Shown: positions 52,846-61,772 of the stretch, in pieces
How positions within the stretch are numbered: position 1 is the stretch's first letter
Layout: each line of letters starts with the position of its first letter
Assembly (NCBI RefSeq): GCF_000522505.1
Contig: NZ_AZMV01000002.1
Coordinates: 186,177 to 250,176 of the forward strand
Direction: 5' to 3'
DNA: 64,000 bases
Origin: Bifidobacterium moukalabense DSM 27321
Lineage (GTDB): Bacteria > Actinomycetota > Actinomycetes > Actinomycetales > Bifidobacteriaceae
Position numbers and translations under genes: made by a program
The notes under the pieces: model-generated
The model's input: the letters and a program-made list of their open reading frames with translations, nothing else
Database searches by the model: none
Told to the model about the DNA's origin: nothing

Positions 52846-54606
52846 TCAGCCGAGCAGCATCCAGACCGACGTGTCCTGCGGAAGCCTGCCGTCATCGGCC
52901 AGCGGGCCGGATGCGGCCACGGCCACACCGCCTTCCGGCAGTTCGACCGGTTCCGCCCCGAAATTCGTGACGGATACGAATCGTCGGCCCTTGGTGGCGG
53001 GGCGGGAATACGCGACCACCGCATCACCCATATCAAGCAGCTCGGCCGACGTATCGCCGGTGGCCGTCAGCACGGTCTGGCGCAATTTCAGCAGCTTGCG
53101 GTACAACGCCAGCATCGAACCGCCGTCGGCGGCCTGAACGTCAGCGGCACAATCCTTGAACCAAGCTGGCTGCGGCAGATGCGCGTCGGCAATGGCGGAA
53201 CCATCCGCATGCGAGACCGGTCCGAAACCGAACGTCGCGCCGGTGATGAAATCGCCGTTCCACGGGGCCGGCTCGCCGCAATCGTCGGCGTTCCATGGCA
53301 ACGGCACACGGCATCCGTCGCGGCCTTTATCGGTGAAATTGCGGCGCGTGTTGAACGGCGTGGGGTCCTCAAGACGATCCCACGGAATGTTCGCCACTTC
53401 GAACAAGCCCAGTTCCTCGCCCTGATACACATACACGGATCCCGGCAGGCCGATCTCCATAAGCGCGGCGGCACGGGCGCGACGGGTGCCCAGACCACGG
53501 TCCTCGGGGTAGGTGCCGCCGTCGCGGAGCAGCCAATCATGTGCGATCTGGTGGAAGGGCGCGCCTTTGACCTGCGGCAAGCCGTAACGGGATGGGCTGC
53601 GTGGCACATCGTGGTTGTTCATGACCCAGGTGGTGGTGGACCCATTGGTCTCGGCGGCCGCTTTCAGGCCGTCCGCGATGGCGCCGCGGAATTCGTCCGC
53701 GAACCAACCCGCTTCGGCGAATTCGAAGTTGAACACCTGTCCAAGCTCGTCGGTGGAGGCATACATATGCTGCGACTCGGCGCGCACCCAGGCCTCGCCT
53801 ACGGCGAAACGCGGCGGATCGTACTCGTTGAACACCCCGCGCCATTCGCGGTAGATCTCATGCACCTCCGGACGATCCCACAGCGGGCTCAGGCCATGCT
53901 CCGGCGGCAGCTGCATCTGTACCGCCATCGGGTCCATGTCGGCAAGCGGCACGGAATCGAGATCCTTCGCCAAACCGTGCGCCACGTCGATGCGGAAGCC
54001 GTCCGTACCATGGTCGGACCAGAATCGCAGGGTCTTTTTGAACTCCTCGTGCACGTCCGGATTCCTCCAGTTGAGGTCCGGCTGTTCCTTCGCGAACAGG
54101 TGCAGGTACCACTGGCCGTCATCCACCTGCTGCCAGGCCGGGCCGCCGAACAGCGACTGCCATTCGTTCGGCGGCAGTGCACCGTTCTCGCCACGGCCCT
54201 CGCGGAAAATGTAGCGGTCACGCGCGGACGATCCCCGGCCTGCGGCGAGCGCCTCGAGGAACATTTCATGCCTGTCCGCCGTATGATTCGGCACGATGTC
54301 GACGATCACCTTGATACCGGCCTGATGTGCGGCCGCAGCCATCGCATCGAAGTCATCCATGGTGCCAAGGCGCGGATCCACATCGCGATAGTCGATTACG
54401 TCGTAGCCGCCGTCGGCCAGATCGGAAGGGTAGAACGGCGACAGCCAGATCGCGTCGATGCCCAGTTCCTGCAGATAATCCATCTTTTCGGTGACGCCGG
54501 CGATGTCGCCCAATCCGTCGCCATTCACATCTTTGAAACTGCGCGGATAGATCTGATAGACCACCGCCTGCTTCCACCAATCGTCGTGCAGATTATTTGC
54601 AGTCAT
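52846..54606 (-). CDS. GH13 alpha-glucosidase
   Basis: A 586-residue cytoplasmic alpha-glucosidase. VVYQIYPRSFKDVNGDGLGD at the N-terminus; regions DIVPNHT, GFRIDVAHGL (nucleophile Asp), AVGEAW (acid Glu), and MNNHDVPR. EELGLFEV after region IV, and the overall sequence, fit the GH13 alpha-glucosidases common in bifidobacteria (active on maltose and other short alpha-glucosides). ATG at 54606 follows AAAGGGG. It is convergent with malQ; two LacI-type boxes lie just upstream. Confidence 0.92.
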   Translation of the reverse strand: MTANNLHDDWWKQAVVYQIYPRSFKDVNGDGLGDIAGVTEKMDYLQELGIDAIWLSPFYPSDLADGGYDVIDYRDVDPRLGTMDDFDAMAAAAHQAGIKVIVDIVPNHTADRHEMFLEALAAGRGSSARDRYIFREGRGENGALPPNEWQSLFGGPAWQQVDDGQWYLHLFAKEQPDLNWRNPDVHEEFKKTLRFWSDHGTDGFRIDVAHGLAKDLDSVPLADMDPMAVQMQLPPEHGLSPLWDRPEVHEIYREWRGVFNEYDPPRFAVGEAWVRAESQHMYASTDELGQVFNFEFAEAGWFADEFRGAIADGLKAAAETNGSTTTWVMNNHDVPRSPSRYGLPQVKGAPFHQIAHDWLLRDGGTYPEDRGLGTRRARAAALMEIGLPGSVYVYQGEELGLFEVANIPWDRLEDPTPFNTRRNFTDKGRDGCRVPLPWNADDCGEPAPWNGDFITGATFGFGPVSHADGSAIADAHLPQPAWFKDCAADVQAADGGSMLALYRKLLKLRQTVLTATGDTSAELLDMGDAVVAYSRPATKGRRFVSVTNFGAEPVELPEGGVAVAASGPLADDGRLPQDTSVWMLLG

Positions 54607-54638
54607 ACATGACCCCTTTCCAACTGCGATGCATCTAT

Positions 54639-54652
54639 GAAAACGATACCAT
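54639..54652. promoter_or_regulatory. LacI-type operator upstream of the alpha-glucosidase gene
   Basis: TGAAAACGATACCA, 33 bp before the gene, like the second box before malQ. Confidence 0.6.
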
Positions 54653-54695
54653 CAATCGTTTGCCGTACAGGTGCAAAATTACCGTATCATGAAGG

Positions 54696-54710
54696 TGACA
54701 ACGATTGCCA
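54696..54710. promoter_or_regulatory. LacI-type operator between the alpha-glucosidase and DUF624 genes
   Basis: TGACAACGATTGCCA, in the divergent control region; with the previous box it could control both genes. Confidence 0.55.
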
Positions 54711-54734
54711 GACTGTTCGGGTAGACTTGCGTCC

Positions 54735-55334
54735 ATGAGGTTTCTTTCACCCGATTCCGGCTTTATGCGGGGCCTGAGCGACGCCGTCGACGCGATCTGG
54801 ATCAACATTCTGATGCTGGTCACCAGCATCCCGATCATCACGATAGGCGCGGCGCTGGCGGCCGGCCACGACGCGGCCCGTAAGTCATTGGCCGGCGAGG
54901 GTACGGTGACGCGCAATTATTTCGCCGCGTTCCGTTCGAATTTCATCAAGGCGACCGGCTACTGGCTGATCTTCGGCATCACCGGCGCGGTCAGCGTCTA
55001 CTCGTGGATCGTGCTGCAGATCACACCGCTGCTGATTCCGAAATTCGCGCTGAGCATCGTATGGATCATCGGATTCGAGTGGATCTGGGCGTTGCAGGCG
55101 CGTTTTGAGAATTCGTTCCGTCGTACGCTGGGCAACGCGTTCGTTTTCGGCGTGAGCAACATCGGGCACACCTTGGCGCTGGCCGCCATCGATGCGGTGT
55201 TCGTGGCGCTGCTGATGGGCAGCTGGTTCTATATGCCGCAGGGCCTGTTTCTGTTGCTGATCCTCGGCTACGGCACCATGATCATGCTGCATGTCCCGAT
55301 TCTCGAGCATGTGTTCAGGCGGTACATCCATTGA
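54735..55334 (+). CDS. YesL/DUF624 family membrane protein, second copy
   Basis: A 199-residue integral membrane protein related to the one at 14.6 kb. It has the same blocks: AIWINILMLVTSIPIITIG, FRSNFIKATGYW, and WALQARFENSFRRTLGNAFV. Start ATG at 54735 (MRFLSPDSGFMRGLSDAV) has no good ribosome site. It is divergent from the alpha-glucosidase gene and converges with the second malFG pair. This again links the family with a sugar importer. Confidence 0.87.
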   Translation: MRFLSPDSGFMRGLSDAVDAIWINILMLVTSIPIITIGAALAAGHDAARKSLAGEGTVTRNYFAAFRSNFIKATGYWLIFGITGAVSVYSWIVLQITPLLIPKFALSIVWIIGFEWIWALQARFENSFRRTLGNAFVFGVSNIGHTLALAAIDAVFVALLMGSWFYMPQGLFLLLILGYGTMIMLHVPILEHVFRRYIH

Positions 55335-55339
55335 CGGAG

Positions 55340-55370
55340 GCTCCTGCCGGCAGGATCTGTCGGCAGGAGC
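55340..55370. terminator. Bidirectional hairpin between DUF624 and malG2
   Basis: GCTCCTGCCG (55340-55349) pairs with CGGCAGGAGC (55361-55370); an 11-nt loop. The genes on each side converge. Confidence 0.75.
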
Positions 55371-55385
55371 ACGAATCGGCTGGGA

Positions 55386-56228
55386 TCAGCCCTTCACCGC
55401 ACCCGCCATCACGCCTTTGACGATGTGCTTCTGGCAGACGAGGTAGAACACGATGATCGGAATGATCGCCATGACCAGGCAGGCCATCATCGCGCCCATA
55501 TCCACCGAACCGTAACCGCCCTTCAGGTACTGGATGGCCACGGAGATGGTCTTGTACTTGCCTAGGTCAAGGGTCAGGTACGGCAGCAGGTAGTCGTTCC
55601 AGATCCACATGGCCTGCAGAATCGCGACCGATACGATCGAGGGCTTCATGATGGGCACGACGATCTGGAAGAAGATACGCGGCACGGAGGCGCCGTCGAT
55701 CATCGCCGATTCCTCCAAGGACTGCGGAATGCCTTTGACCACGCCCGTGAAGATGAACACGGCCAGGCCGGCGCCGAAGCCCAGGTACACGAAGCACAGG
55801 CCCCATGGGGTGTTGAGCTTCAACATGTCGGCAAGCTTGGACAGCGTGAACATGACCATCTGGAACGGCACGATCATGTTGAACAGGAACAGCGTGTACA
55901 GAAGCTTGGCGGCCCAGTTATTCACACGCACGATCCACCACGCGCACATCGACGTGCACACCAGGATCAATACGACGGAACCGACCGTGATCAGCAGGGT
56001 CCATCCAAAGCTCGCGAAGAAATTCGTGGTTTCGACGCCGCGCGTGTAGTTCTCAAGCCCGACGAACGCCTTACCCGTCGGAATGGAGAACGCATTGCGC
56101 GAGATATATGCCTTCTGTTTGAAGGAGTTGATGAGCACCAGCACGATCGGGAAGACCCATGCCAGCGAAACGACCGTGAACAGCACGGTCCACAGTCCAC
56201 CGTGCCTGACCTTGTCTCCGGAGATCAT
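55386..56228 (-). CDS. CUT1 ABC-transporter permease, MalG type (second maltose-island system)
   Basis: A 280-residue permease with six helices. The EAA loop is EESAMIDGASVPRIFFQIVVP (here Glu-Ser replaces the usual Glu-Ala), and the end is KHIVKGVMAGAVKG. Its start overlaps the MalF-type gene by 4 bp. The cognate binding protein is probably the one at 58.7 kb on the other side of the LacI gene. Confidence 0.92.
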   Translation of the reverse strand: MISGDKVRHGGLWTVLFTVVSLAWVFPIVLVLINSFKQKAYISRNAFSIPTGKAFVGLENYTRGVETTNFFASFGWTLLITVGSVVLILVCTSMCAWWIVRVNNWAAKLLYTLFLFNMIVPFQMVMFTLSKLADMLKLNTPWGLCFVYLGFGAGLAVFIFTGVVKGIPQSLEESAMIDGASVPRIFFQIVVPIMKPSIVSVAILQAMWIWNDYLLPYLTLDLGKYKTISVAIQYLKGGYGSVDMGAMMACLVMAIIPIIVFYLVCQKHIVKGVMAGAVKG

Positions 56229-57079
56229 GCCTCCACCTCCCTGGAAGTCGTAAGTTTGTTCTGAATGATCGCGACCACGGCCACCAGGATGAAGAACAGC
56301 ACGGCCTTGGCCTGGCCGACGCCCTCCCAGCCCATGCGCCCGTAGAACGTGCGCGTGATGTTCATGGCCAGACCCTCCGACATGTTCGACGGAGCGCCGT
56401 TGGTCAGCGCAAGATTCTGGTCATACAGCTTGAATCCGTTGGTCACGCACAGGAACGAGCAGACGGTGATCGACGGCATCATCAACGGGATGATGATTTT
56501 GAACATGGTCTGCGATCCGGTCGCTCCGTCGACGGCCGCGGCCTCAAGCACATCGGTCGGCAAGGACTGCATACCCGCGATATAGATGATCATCATGTAG
56601 CCGATCTGCTGCCAGCACACCAGAATGACCAGGCCCCAGAAACCGTACGTGGCGCTGTATGTCAGTGCACGGCCCCAATGGGCGAGGATGCCGTTGAGCA
56701 GCAGCATCCAGATATAGCCCAGAATGATGCCGCCGATCAGGTTCGGCATGAAGAACACGGAACGGAAGATCGTCGAGCCCTTAATGGCCTTGGTAAGCAT
56801 ATATGCGATGGCGAAGGCGGCCACGTTGATCACGATGGTCGTCACGATGGTCAACGCCACGGAGAAGCCGAGCGCATGCAGGAATTCCTTATCCGCAAAC
56901 GCCTTCTGGTAGTTTTTGAGTCCCACGAACTCCGCGTCGGTAACGGTGGTGAACTTGCAGAAGCTCAAATAGATGCCCATGATGAACGGGATTACGAACC
57001 CGATGATGAACGCGGCGAACGTAGGCAATGCGAATAGCGCCCACCATTTCCGTATCGCCTTGCCAGCCATGCTGATCAT
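56225..57079 (-). CDS. CUT1 ABC-transporter permease, MalF type (second maltose-island system)
   Basis: A 284-residue permease; EAA loop EAAAVDGATGSQTMFKIIIP. The chosen ATG at 57079 (MISMAGKAIRKWWALFAL) has AGG 7 nt upstream, while the best site, AAGGAGG, is 16 nt away; 57070 or an upstream start is possible. Three LacI-type boxes lie in the 330 bp shared with the divergent LacI gene. Confidence 0.9.
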   Translation of the reverse strand: MISMAGKAIRKWWALFALPTFAAFIIGFVIPFIMGIYLSFCKFTTVTDAEFVGLKNYQKAFADKEFLHALGFSVALTIVTTIVINVAAFAIAYMLTKAIKGSTIFRSVFFMPNLIGGIILGYIWMLLLNGILAHWGRALTYSATYGFWGLVILVCWQQIGYMMIIYIAGMQSLPTDVLEAAAVDGATGSQTMFKIIIPLMMPSITVCSFLCVTNGFKLYDQNLALTNGAPSNMSEGLAMNITRTFYGRMGWEGVGQAKAVLFFILVAVVAIIQNKLTTSREVEA

Positions 57080-57228
57080 GCGTGCCTGCTTTCTTCCTCC
57101 TTGATCCCGCACCCACGTCAACGTGCCGCGGAATCCCTTTGCAATCATTGGCCCAAGTCGGAACGTCACTGCTCTGTTCGGTCTCGTATCAGGCGCTCAC
57201 TCGTCATGATAGATGGCATGACACAAAA

Positions 57229-57243
57229 TGTCAAACGTTGTCA
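57229..57243. promoter_or_regulatory. LacI-type operator a (malF2/LacI)
   Basis: TGTCAAACGTTGTCA, in the divergent region between malF2 and the LacI gene. Confidence 0.7.
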
Positions 57244-57268
57244 TTTTTACCTGTCTCCATTGATGGAT

Positions 57269-57283
57269 TCAGCAACGTTGTCA
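57269..57283. promoter_or_regulatory. LacI-type operator b (malF2/LacI)
   Basis: TCAGCAACGTTGTCA, 40 bp from operator a (four turns). Confidence 0.7.
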
Positions 57284-57341
57284 TATTGAAAATATCTCCT
57301 AATCTATTGCAATTCCAAGGAATATGGGTTACCAGAATTTC

Positions 57342-57357
57342 TTGCAAACGTTTGTAA
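57342..57357. promoter_or_regulatory. LacI-type operator c (malF2/LacI)
   Basis: TTGCAAACGTTTGTAA, the best match to a TTGCAAACGTTTGCAA palindrome in the window; 57 bp before the LacI start. Confidence 0.8.
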
Positions 57358-57413
57358 AACAACTTTTGCAGAATTTTGCAATACAGTATGCTGAACACTA
57401 AAGAGGTCAGTAT

Positions 57414-58424
57414 ATGAAAAGCAGTATTCAAGATGTGGCGCAACTCGCGCATGTGTCCATTTCGACGGTTTCGCGTTCGTTCACGCGCCCCGATCTGGTA
57501 TCGGCAGCCACCCGCGAGAAGGTGATGAAGGCGGCCGACGAGCTGAACTTCTCCATCTCCCGTTCCGCGGCGGCGCTGAAAACCGGCCGTGCATTGCGCA
57601 TCGCAGTACTGGTCTCCGGCAGACTCAACCTATGGTTCAGCTCATCCGTCGTGGAAGGCCTGAACCAGATCTTCCACGATGAAGGCTACGACATCTCCAT
57701 CTATCAGATGTCCAGCATCGAGGAACGCCGTGAGTTCTTCGACATGCTGCCGGTCCGCCGTAACGTCGATGCCGTGATCGTCATCTCCTTCGACATCGAC
57801 AGCAGCGAGATCAAGCAGCTCAAATCCGTGAACGTACCGATCATCGGCATCAACTCGGTCCAGCCGGAAGAACGCGGATTCGACGCGGCCGTACGCATCG
57901 ACGACAAGCAGGGCTCCGAGCTCGCCGCACGCCATCTGATGACGCTCGGGCACAAGGACATCGCCTACATCCGCACCGACCGCGACGTGACGCTGCACTT
58001 CAGCGTGCAAGGCCGCTTCGAATCGTTCATGGCGTGCTGCGAGGCCAACGGCGTCACGCCGCGCGTACTCGTCACCGACGAGGGCAAGAACAACATCAGC
58101 AAGGTCGTCACACAGCTGCTGAGCCTCGACCACATGCCGACGGCCATCGCCTGCCAGGAGGACGGCATCGCGGTGCCACTGCTGTTCCAGCTGGAGCGCA
58201 ACGGCTTCACCGTACCGAACGACATCTCCATCATCGGCTACGACGACAGCATCTACGCACGCGATCTCGGCCTGACCACCGTCCGCCAGACGCCGGTCGA
58301 GATGGCGCAGGAAGCCGCGCAGATGACGCTGGACCTCATCGAGAAGCGGCCGCTCGCCGAGCCGTTCAAAACGTTCCCCGCACAGTTGATCGTGCGCTCC
58401 ACCACCGCACGCCTGCACCGATGA
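57414..58424 (+). CDS. LacI-family transcriptional regulator, MalR-like
   Basis: A 336-residue regulator: helix-turn-helix IQDVAQLAHVSISTVSRSFTR, hinge LNFSISRSAAALKTG, then effector domain. Close paralogue of the LacI genes at 37.4 and 39.8 kb. It sits between malF2-malG2 and malE2, all with LacI boxes, so autoregulation and control of the second importer are likely. ATG follows AAAGAGG. Confidence 0.93.
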   Translation: MKSSIQDVAQLAHVSISTVSRSFTRPDLVSAATREKVMKAADELNFSISRSAAALKTGRALRIAVLVSGRLNLWFSSSVVEGLNQIFHDEGYDISIYQMSSIEERREFFDMLPVRRNVDAVIVISFDIDSSEIKQLKSVNVPIIGINSVQPEERGFDAAVRIDDKQGSELAARHLMTLGHKDIAYIRTDRDVTLHFSVQGRFESFMACCEANGVTPRVLVTDEGKNNISKVVTQLLSLDHMPTAIACQEDGIAVPLLFQLERNGFTVPNDISIIGYDDSIYARDLGLTTVRQTPVEMAQEAAQMTLDLIEKRPLAEPFKTFPAQLIVRSTTARLHR

Positions 58425-58486
58425 ACGATCATCCGCGTGTCCGCTGACATCGCCGCGAAAACGCCAGCGGACACGCACGAAAGCGA

Positions 58487-58529
58487 AAAGGCCGCCACCA
58501 CACGTCTGCACGATGTGGTGGCGGCCTTT
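58487..58529. terminator. Strong bidirectional terminator
   Basis: AAAGGCCGCCACCACA (58487-58502) pairs exactly with TGTGGTGGCGGCCTTT (58514-58529). On the minus strand TTTTCGC follows, and on the plus strand TTTCATC. It separates the convergent LacI and malE2 genes. Confidence 0.9.
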
Positions 58530-58650
58530 CATCTTCGCAACCGGCCACGGCCCAGGAGGAAAGGAAGTGCCTGCCGCGGCACGATTGTCAGTCATGCTCG
58601 GCTATGATGAACCTGACCGTTCGGTTTCGGCCGGATTCCAATGGCCGGGC

Positions 58651-59979
58651 TCAGTGGGCCGCATCGTATTCGGTCTTCCAACCATCCACGAATGCGGTCT
58701 TGACGGCATTCCAGTCACCGGTACCCTGAGCGTATTCAAGGAGAGCGGAGCCGACCTTGTTCTTCCACTCCTCGGACGGCATCATGGTGAAGTTCCAGGA
58801 GACGGCGGTCCTGCCGGAGTTCTGGTCTTCAACCGCGGCCTGGGTCAGGGGGTTGTCGCTCTTAACGTCGCTGAAGGTCTTGAACGGCGTGGTCAGGCCC
58901 ATGTCGGAGGAAATGGACTCGATGCCGTCATTGTCGGTGATGACCCACTTCAGGAAGTCCTTGGTGGCCTTCTTGTCGGCGTCGGAAGCCTTGTCGTTGA
59001 TGCACCAGTAGTTTTCGGAACCAGTGGCCAGACCCTGTTTCTCCTCGCCCTTGACGCCGATATAGATCGGAAGCATGCCGAGGGAATCGGCCTTCATGCC
59101 GTTCTTGCTCAGGTCGGACCATGCCCAGGTGCCGTTCTGGTAGAAGGCGGCCTCGCCCAGGGAGAATTCGGAGGTGGCGTCATCGCCGGTCTTGGAGCTC
59201 AGCTGAGTCGGCTCGGTGGTGGAGTCCTTGAGATACAGGTCGAAGATCTGCTTGTATTGCGGCAGATAGGTGCCCTTGATGGTCTCCGGCTGCTCGGTGA
59301 CCTTGTCTTCCTTGAACTCGTAATACAGCGGCAGATTGGCCAGATGGGTCTTGAAACGCCAATCGGAGCTGGAATCGAAACCGGCGGAGGTGAAGGCGCC
59401 CTTGATGCCAAGCTCGTCCTTCTTGGCCTGCATATCATCGGCGACGGCCTTCAGGGTGTCGAAGTTGTCGATGTCGTCGACGCTCTTGATCTTGGCACCG
59501 TCGGTGGCGATGTACTTGTTGAGGATGTCCTTGTTGTAGATGATGCCGTAGGTTTCCATGGCATACGGAACGCCGACGACCTTGTCTCCGTCCTTGAGTG
59601 CGACGGACTGGTCGATCAGTTCCTTGTACGGTTCGGTGTCGGACATGTCGGCGGTGTAGGACTTCCAATTCTGGTAGCCGACCGGGCCGTTGACCTGGAA
59701 CAGGGTCGGGGCTTCGCTCTTGGCGATTTCGGACTTCAGGGTCTGCTCGTAGGTGCCGGATGCGGCGGTCTGAACCTTGACCTCGACGCCGGTCTTCTTG
59801 GTGTACTTCTTGGCCAGGGCCTGCCAGGCGTCATTGGCCTCCGGCTTGAAGTTCAAGTAGTAGACCTTGCCTTTGCCGTCACTGGAGCTGGAACCCGAGC
59901 CGCACGCGGCAAGCGTGCCGACGGACATTGCTGCAATGGCAATCATGCCTACTGCCGCCTTGATAGTGCGATTCATCAT
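58651..59979 (-). CDS. ABC-transporter solute-binding lipoprotein, MalE type (second)
   Basis: A 442-residue binding lipoprotein: MMNRTIKAAVGMIAIAAMS, lipobox LAAC, Ser-rich linker, then KVYYLNFKPEANDAWQALAK at the mature start. ATG at 59979 (or 59976) follows AAAGG. It is separated from its probable permeases (55.4-57.1 kb) by the LacI gene on the other strand. LacI-type boxes upstream fit co-regulation. Confidence 0.92.
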   Translation of the reverse strand: MMNRTIKAAVGMIAIAAMSVGTLAACGSGSSSSDGKGKVYYLNFKPEANDAWQALAKKYTKKTGVEVKVQTAASGTYEQTLKSEIAKSEAPTLFQVNGPVGYQNWKSYTADMSDTEPYKELIDQSVALKDGDKVVGVPYAMETYGIIYNKDILNKYIATDGAKIKSVDDIDNFDTLKAVADDMQAKKDELGIKGAFTSAGFDSSSDWRFKTHLANLPLYYEFKEDKVTEQPETIKGTYLPQYKQIFDLYLKDSTTEPTQLSSKTGDDATSEFSLGEAAFYQNGTWAWSDLSKNGMKADSLGMLPIYIGVKGEEKQGLATGSENYWCINDKASDADKKATKDFLKWVITDNDGIESISSDMGLTTPFKTFSDVKSDNPLTQAAVEDQNSGRTAVSWNFTMMPSEEWKNKVGSALLEYAQGTGDWNAVKTAFVDGWKTEYDAAH

Positions 59980-60522
59980 CGAACCTTTCTCTTCCATTCC
60001 TGTCTTCCAGACATCCCGCTGGAAACATATCTTTCTCGAAGTTGCGTCTTCACGACTTCGGCATCCACCATTGTGCCGCATTTCTCAGCTTTTTGCAAAC
60101 GTAAGCAAAATGAGCTTCAGAAATGACGATCTTGCAGTATTGCGGATTTTTTGAAATCTCTTTATTTGCAATACTTTCCCAACGTTGATTACAATGAAAG
60201 CGTTTGCGACACACCGTTATCAAAGACCGCTTCATTCTCGTCGGATCCTGCAAAATCAGCTCAACTGAAGGCTTTTTTTCGGCATCGGTGTTCAGCAAAA
60301 AGCAAACGAATGCATAATCATGGAAGGCAAATCATCGGGCACCGGGCATGCATCGCGACGTTGGCGACACCCATCGTCCGATAGGTGGCACAACCCGTAC
60401 GGCATCGTCGATTATGCCGTACGGGTGTACTTACGACGGTCCTCCTCCGCTCCCGACCGCATCGAAGGCGCCCCTCGGGAACGGCACCTGCCGAAGGCGG
60501 AAGGAGCGCGCTACCTCAATAC
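59980..60522. other. Control region of malE2 and 3' region of the phosphatase gene
   Basis: No gene that I accept. LacI-type boxes: TTGCAAACGTAAGCAA (60093-60108) and TGAAAGCGTTTGCGA (60195-60209), plus a partial CCCAACGTTGATTACA near 60179. AGTATTGC (60136-60143) and GCAATACT (60168-60175) form an 8-bp dyad with a 24-bp spacer. A 13-bp hairpin, 60393-60405 with 60414-60426, lies about 100 bp beyond the histidine-phosphatase stop and may end its message. Confidence 0.55.
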
Positions 60523-61227
60523 CTAGCAGTTCCAGCGCTCTATGACGTTGTCGCCCTTATACTGGCTGAGGATGCAGTAATGCGCAGTGTCGAGCCGTAG
60601 CAGACGCGCGAAATGCGGATCGACGCCCAGCCACTGCGAGGTAAGGATGCGCAGAATGTGCGCATGGGCCACCAGCAGCACGTCATGACCGGCGTTCAGC
60701 AACGGCAGCACTTGTTCGATGGCATCCCGCGTCCGCGCAGCGACCTCCTCCACCGTCTCGCCCGGACCGTTATGCACCGGGACCTGCTCACCGGACGGCA
60801 TCGTCTCAATCCAATCGCCTTCCAATCCAGGATTCAACGAGCGAGGCCCATCACGCCACACATCCCACGCAAAACCGCTGGCCTCGCTGACCTGCTGACG
60901 CGTGCGGCCTTCGGCGCGACCGTAGTCCCATTCGGCGATTTCGGGCAGGATCTTGTGGTCGCCGTAGCCGGCAAGCGTTGCCGTCTGACGGGCGCGGCGA
61001 AGCGGACTCGCGAACATGCAGCCTGCGTCGAAACCATTCGGGAAGGCCGCGCGCAGGCGTTCCCCCGCCTCCTCGGCCTGTAGACGACCGGTCTCGGTCA
61101 GCGGAATATCGGTGCGGCCGGTGTGCTGGCCGGATTCGCTCCACACCGTCTGTCCATGGCGTAGCAGCACAAGACGTCCAGGCGCGGCAACGGAAGCATC
61201 CTTGCCTCCAAAATGATTTTCAGTCAT
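60523..61227 (-). CDS. Histidine-phosphatase / phosphoglycerate-mutase-like protein
   Basis: A 234-residue member of the histidine phosphatase superfamily. The phospho-acceptor His is in LLRHGQTVW (H24), the second conserved His in LLVAHAHILR, and Arg/Glu are in PLRRARQTA and IAEWDYGRAEG. It is closer to broad-specificity phosphatases (SixA/CobC/GpmB-like) than to glycolytic GpmA. No signal peptide. Substrate unknown. Monocistronic. Confidence 0.88.
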   Translation of the reverse strand: MTENHFGGKDASVAAPGRLVLLRHGQTVWSESGQHTGRTDIPLTETGRLQAEEAGERLRAAFPNGFDAGCMFASPLRRARQTATLAGYGDHKILPEIAEWDYGRAEGRTRQQVSEASGFAWDVWRDGPRSLNPGLEGDWIETMPSGEQVPVHNGPGETVEEVAARTRDAIEQVLPLLNAGHDVLLVAHAHILRILTSQWLGVDPHFARLLRLDTAHYCILSQYKGDNVIERWNC

Positions 61228-61365
61228 ATCCCTACTCTAGCCGACCTCACCCGCCAACCTTGGCACCCGTCCCACGTGTCTTTGGATCGCAGGTCCATTC
61301 CGCCGCCTGCTTCACCCGTCCAAATCGGGCGGAAAACAATCCGATCACGCACTACTATGGAGACC

Positions 61366-61734
61366 ATGAATGAAACACCAGACCTGGAATCCGGCGCAGA
61401 CCGTGCGGTAGCGGCCCTGCATAAAATCGACGAAAAGGTGAATGCCATGCGCAATCAGAGACTGAACGATCCCGATTCCTTCGGCGACAAGATCTTCAAA
61501 TTCGTCGTGCCTTCGCTGGCCGGACTGGTATTCGGCAAGATGTTCGAGATGGTGTGGAGGAAAAGCGTCGGCCGCAAGGCGACCCTTCCCGACGGCACCA
61601 CCGACGCACGCAAGGACACCACGCTCGGCATCGCCTTCGCCGTCATCTCCGCGGCCTTGGGCGCATTGGTCTCGCAACTGTCCGACCGCGGCTCCAAGGC
61701 CATCGTCAACCATCGTCACGCCAAGCGCAGGTAA
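61366..61734 (+). CDS. DUF4235 small membrane protein
   Basis: A 122-residue protein. A charged N-terminal half is followed by IFKFVVPSLAGLVFGKMFE (first membrane segment) and IAFAVISAALGALVSQLSDRG (second), ending in a basic tail, the pattern of the actinobacterial DUF4235 family. An alternative ATG is at 61357. Function unknown. It lies 38 bp before the nitroreductase gene. Confidence 0.8.
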   Translation: MNETPDLESGADRAVAALHKIDEKVNAMRNQRLNDPDSFGDKIFKFVVPSLAGLVFGKMFEMVWRKSVGRKATLPDGTTDARKDTTLGIAFAVISAALGALVSQLSDRGSKAIVNHRHAKRR

Positions 61735-61772
61735 CAAATTTTTCCTTGCGCAATCCTACGAAGCGGACGAGA

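Noticed and set aside
60320-60526. A 68-codon plus-strand frame in the malE2 upstream gap
   Set aside because: Runs through a hairpin, overlaps the phosphatase stop, has no ribosome site, and its translation is low-complexity and rich in Arg/Ser.
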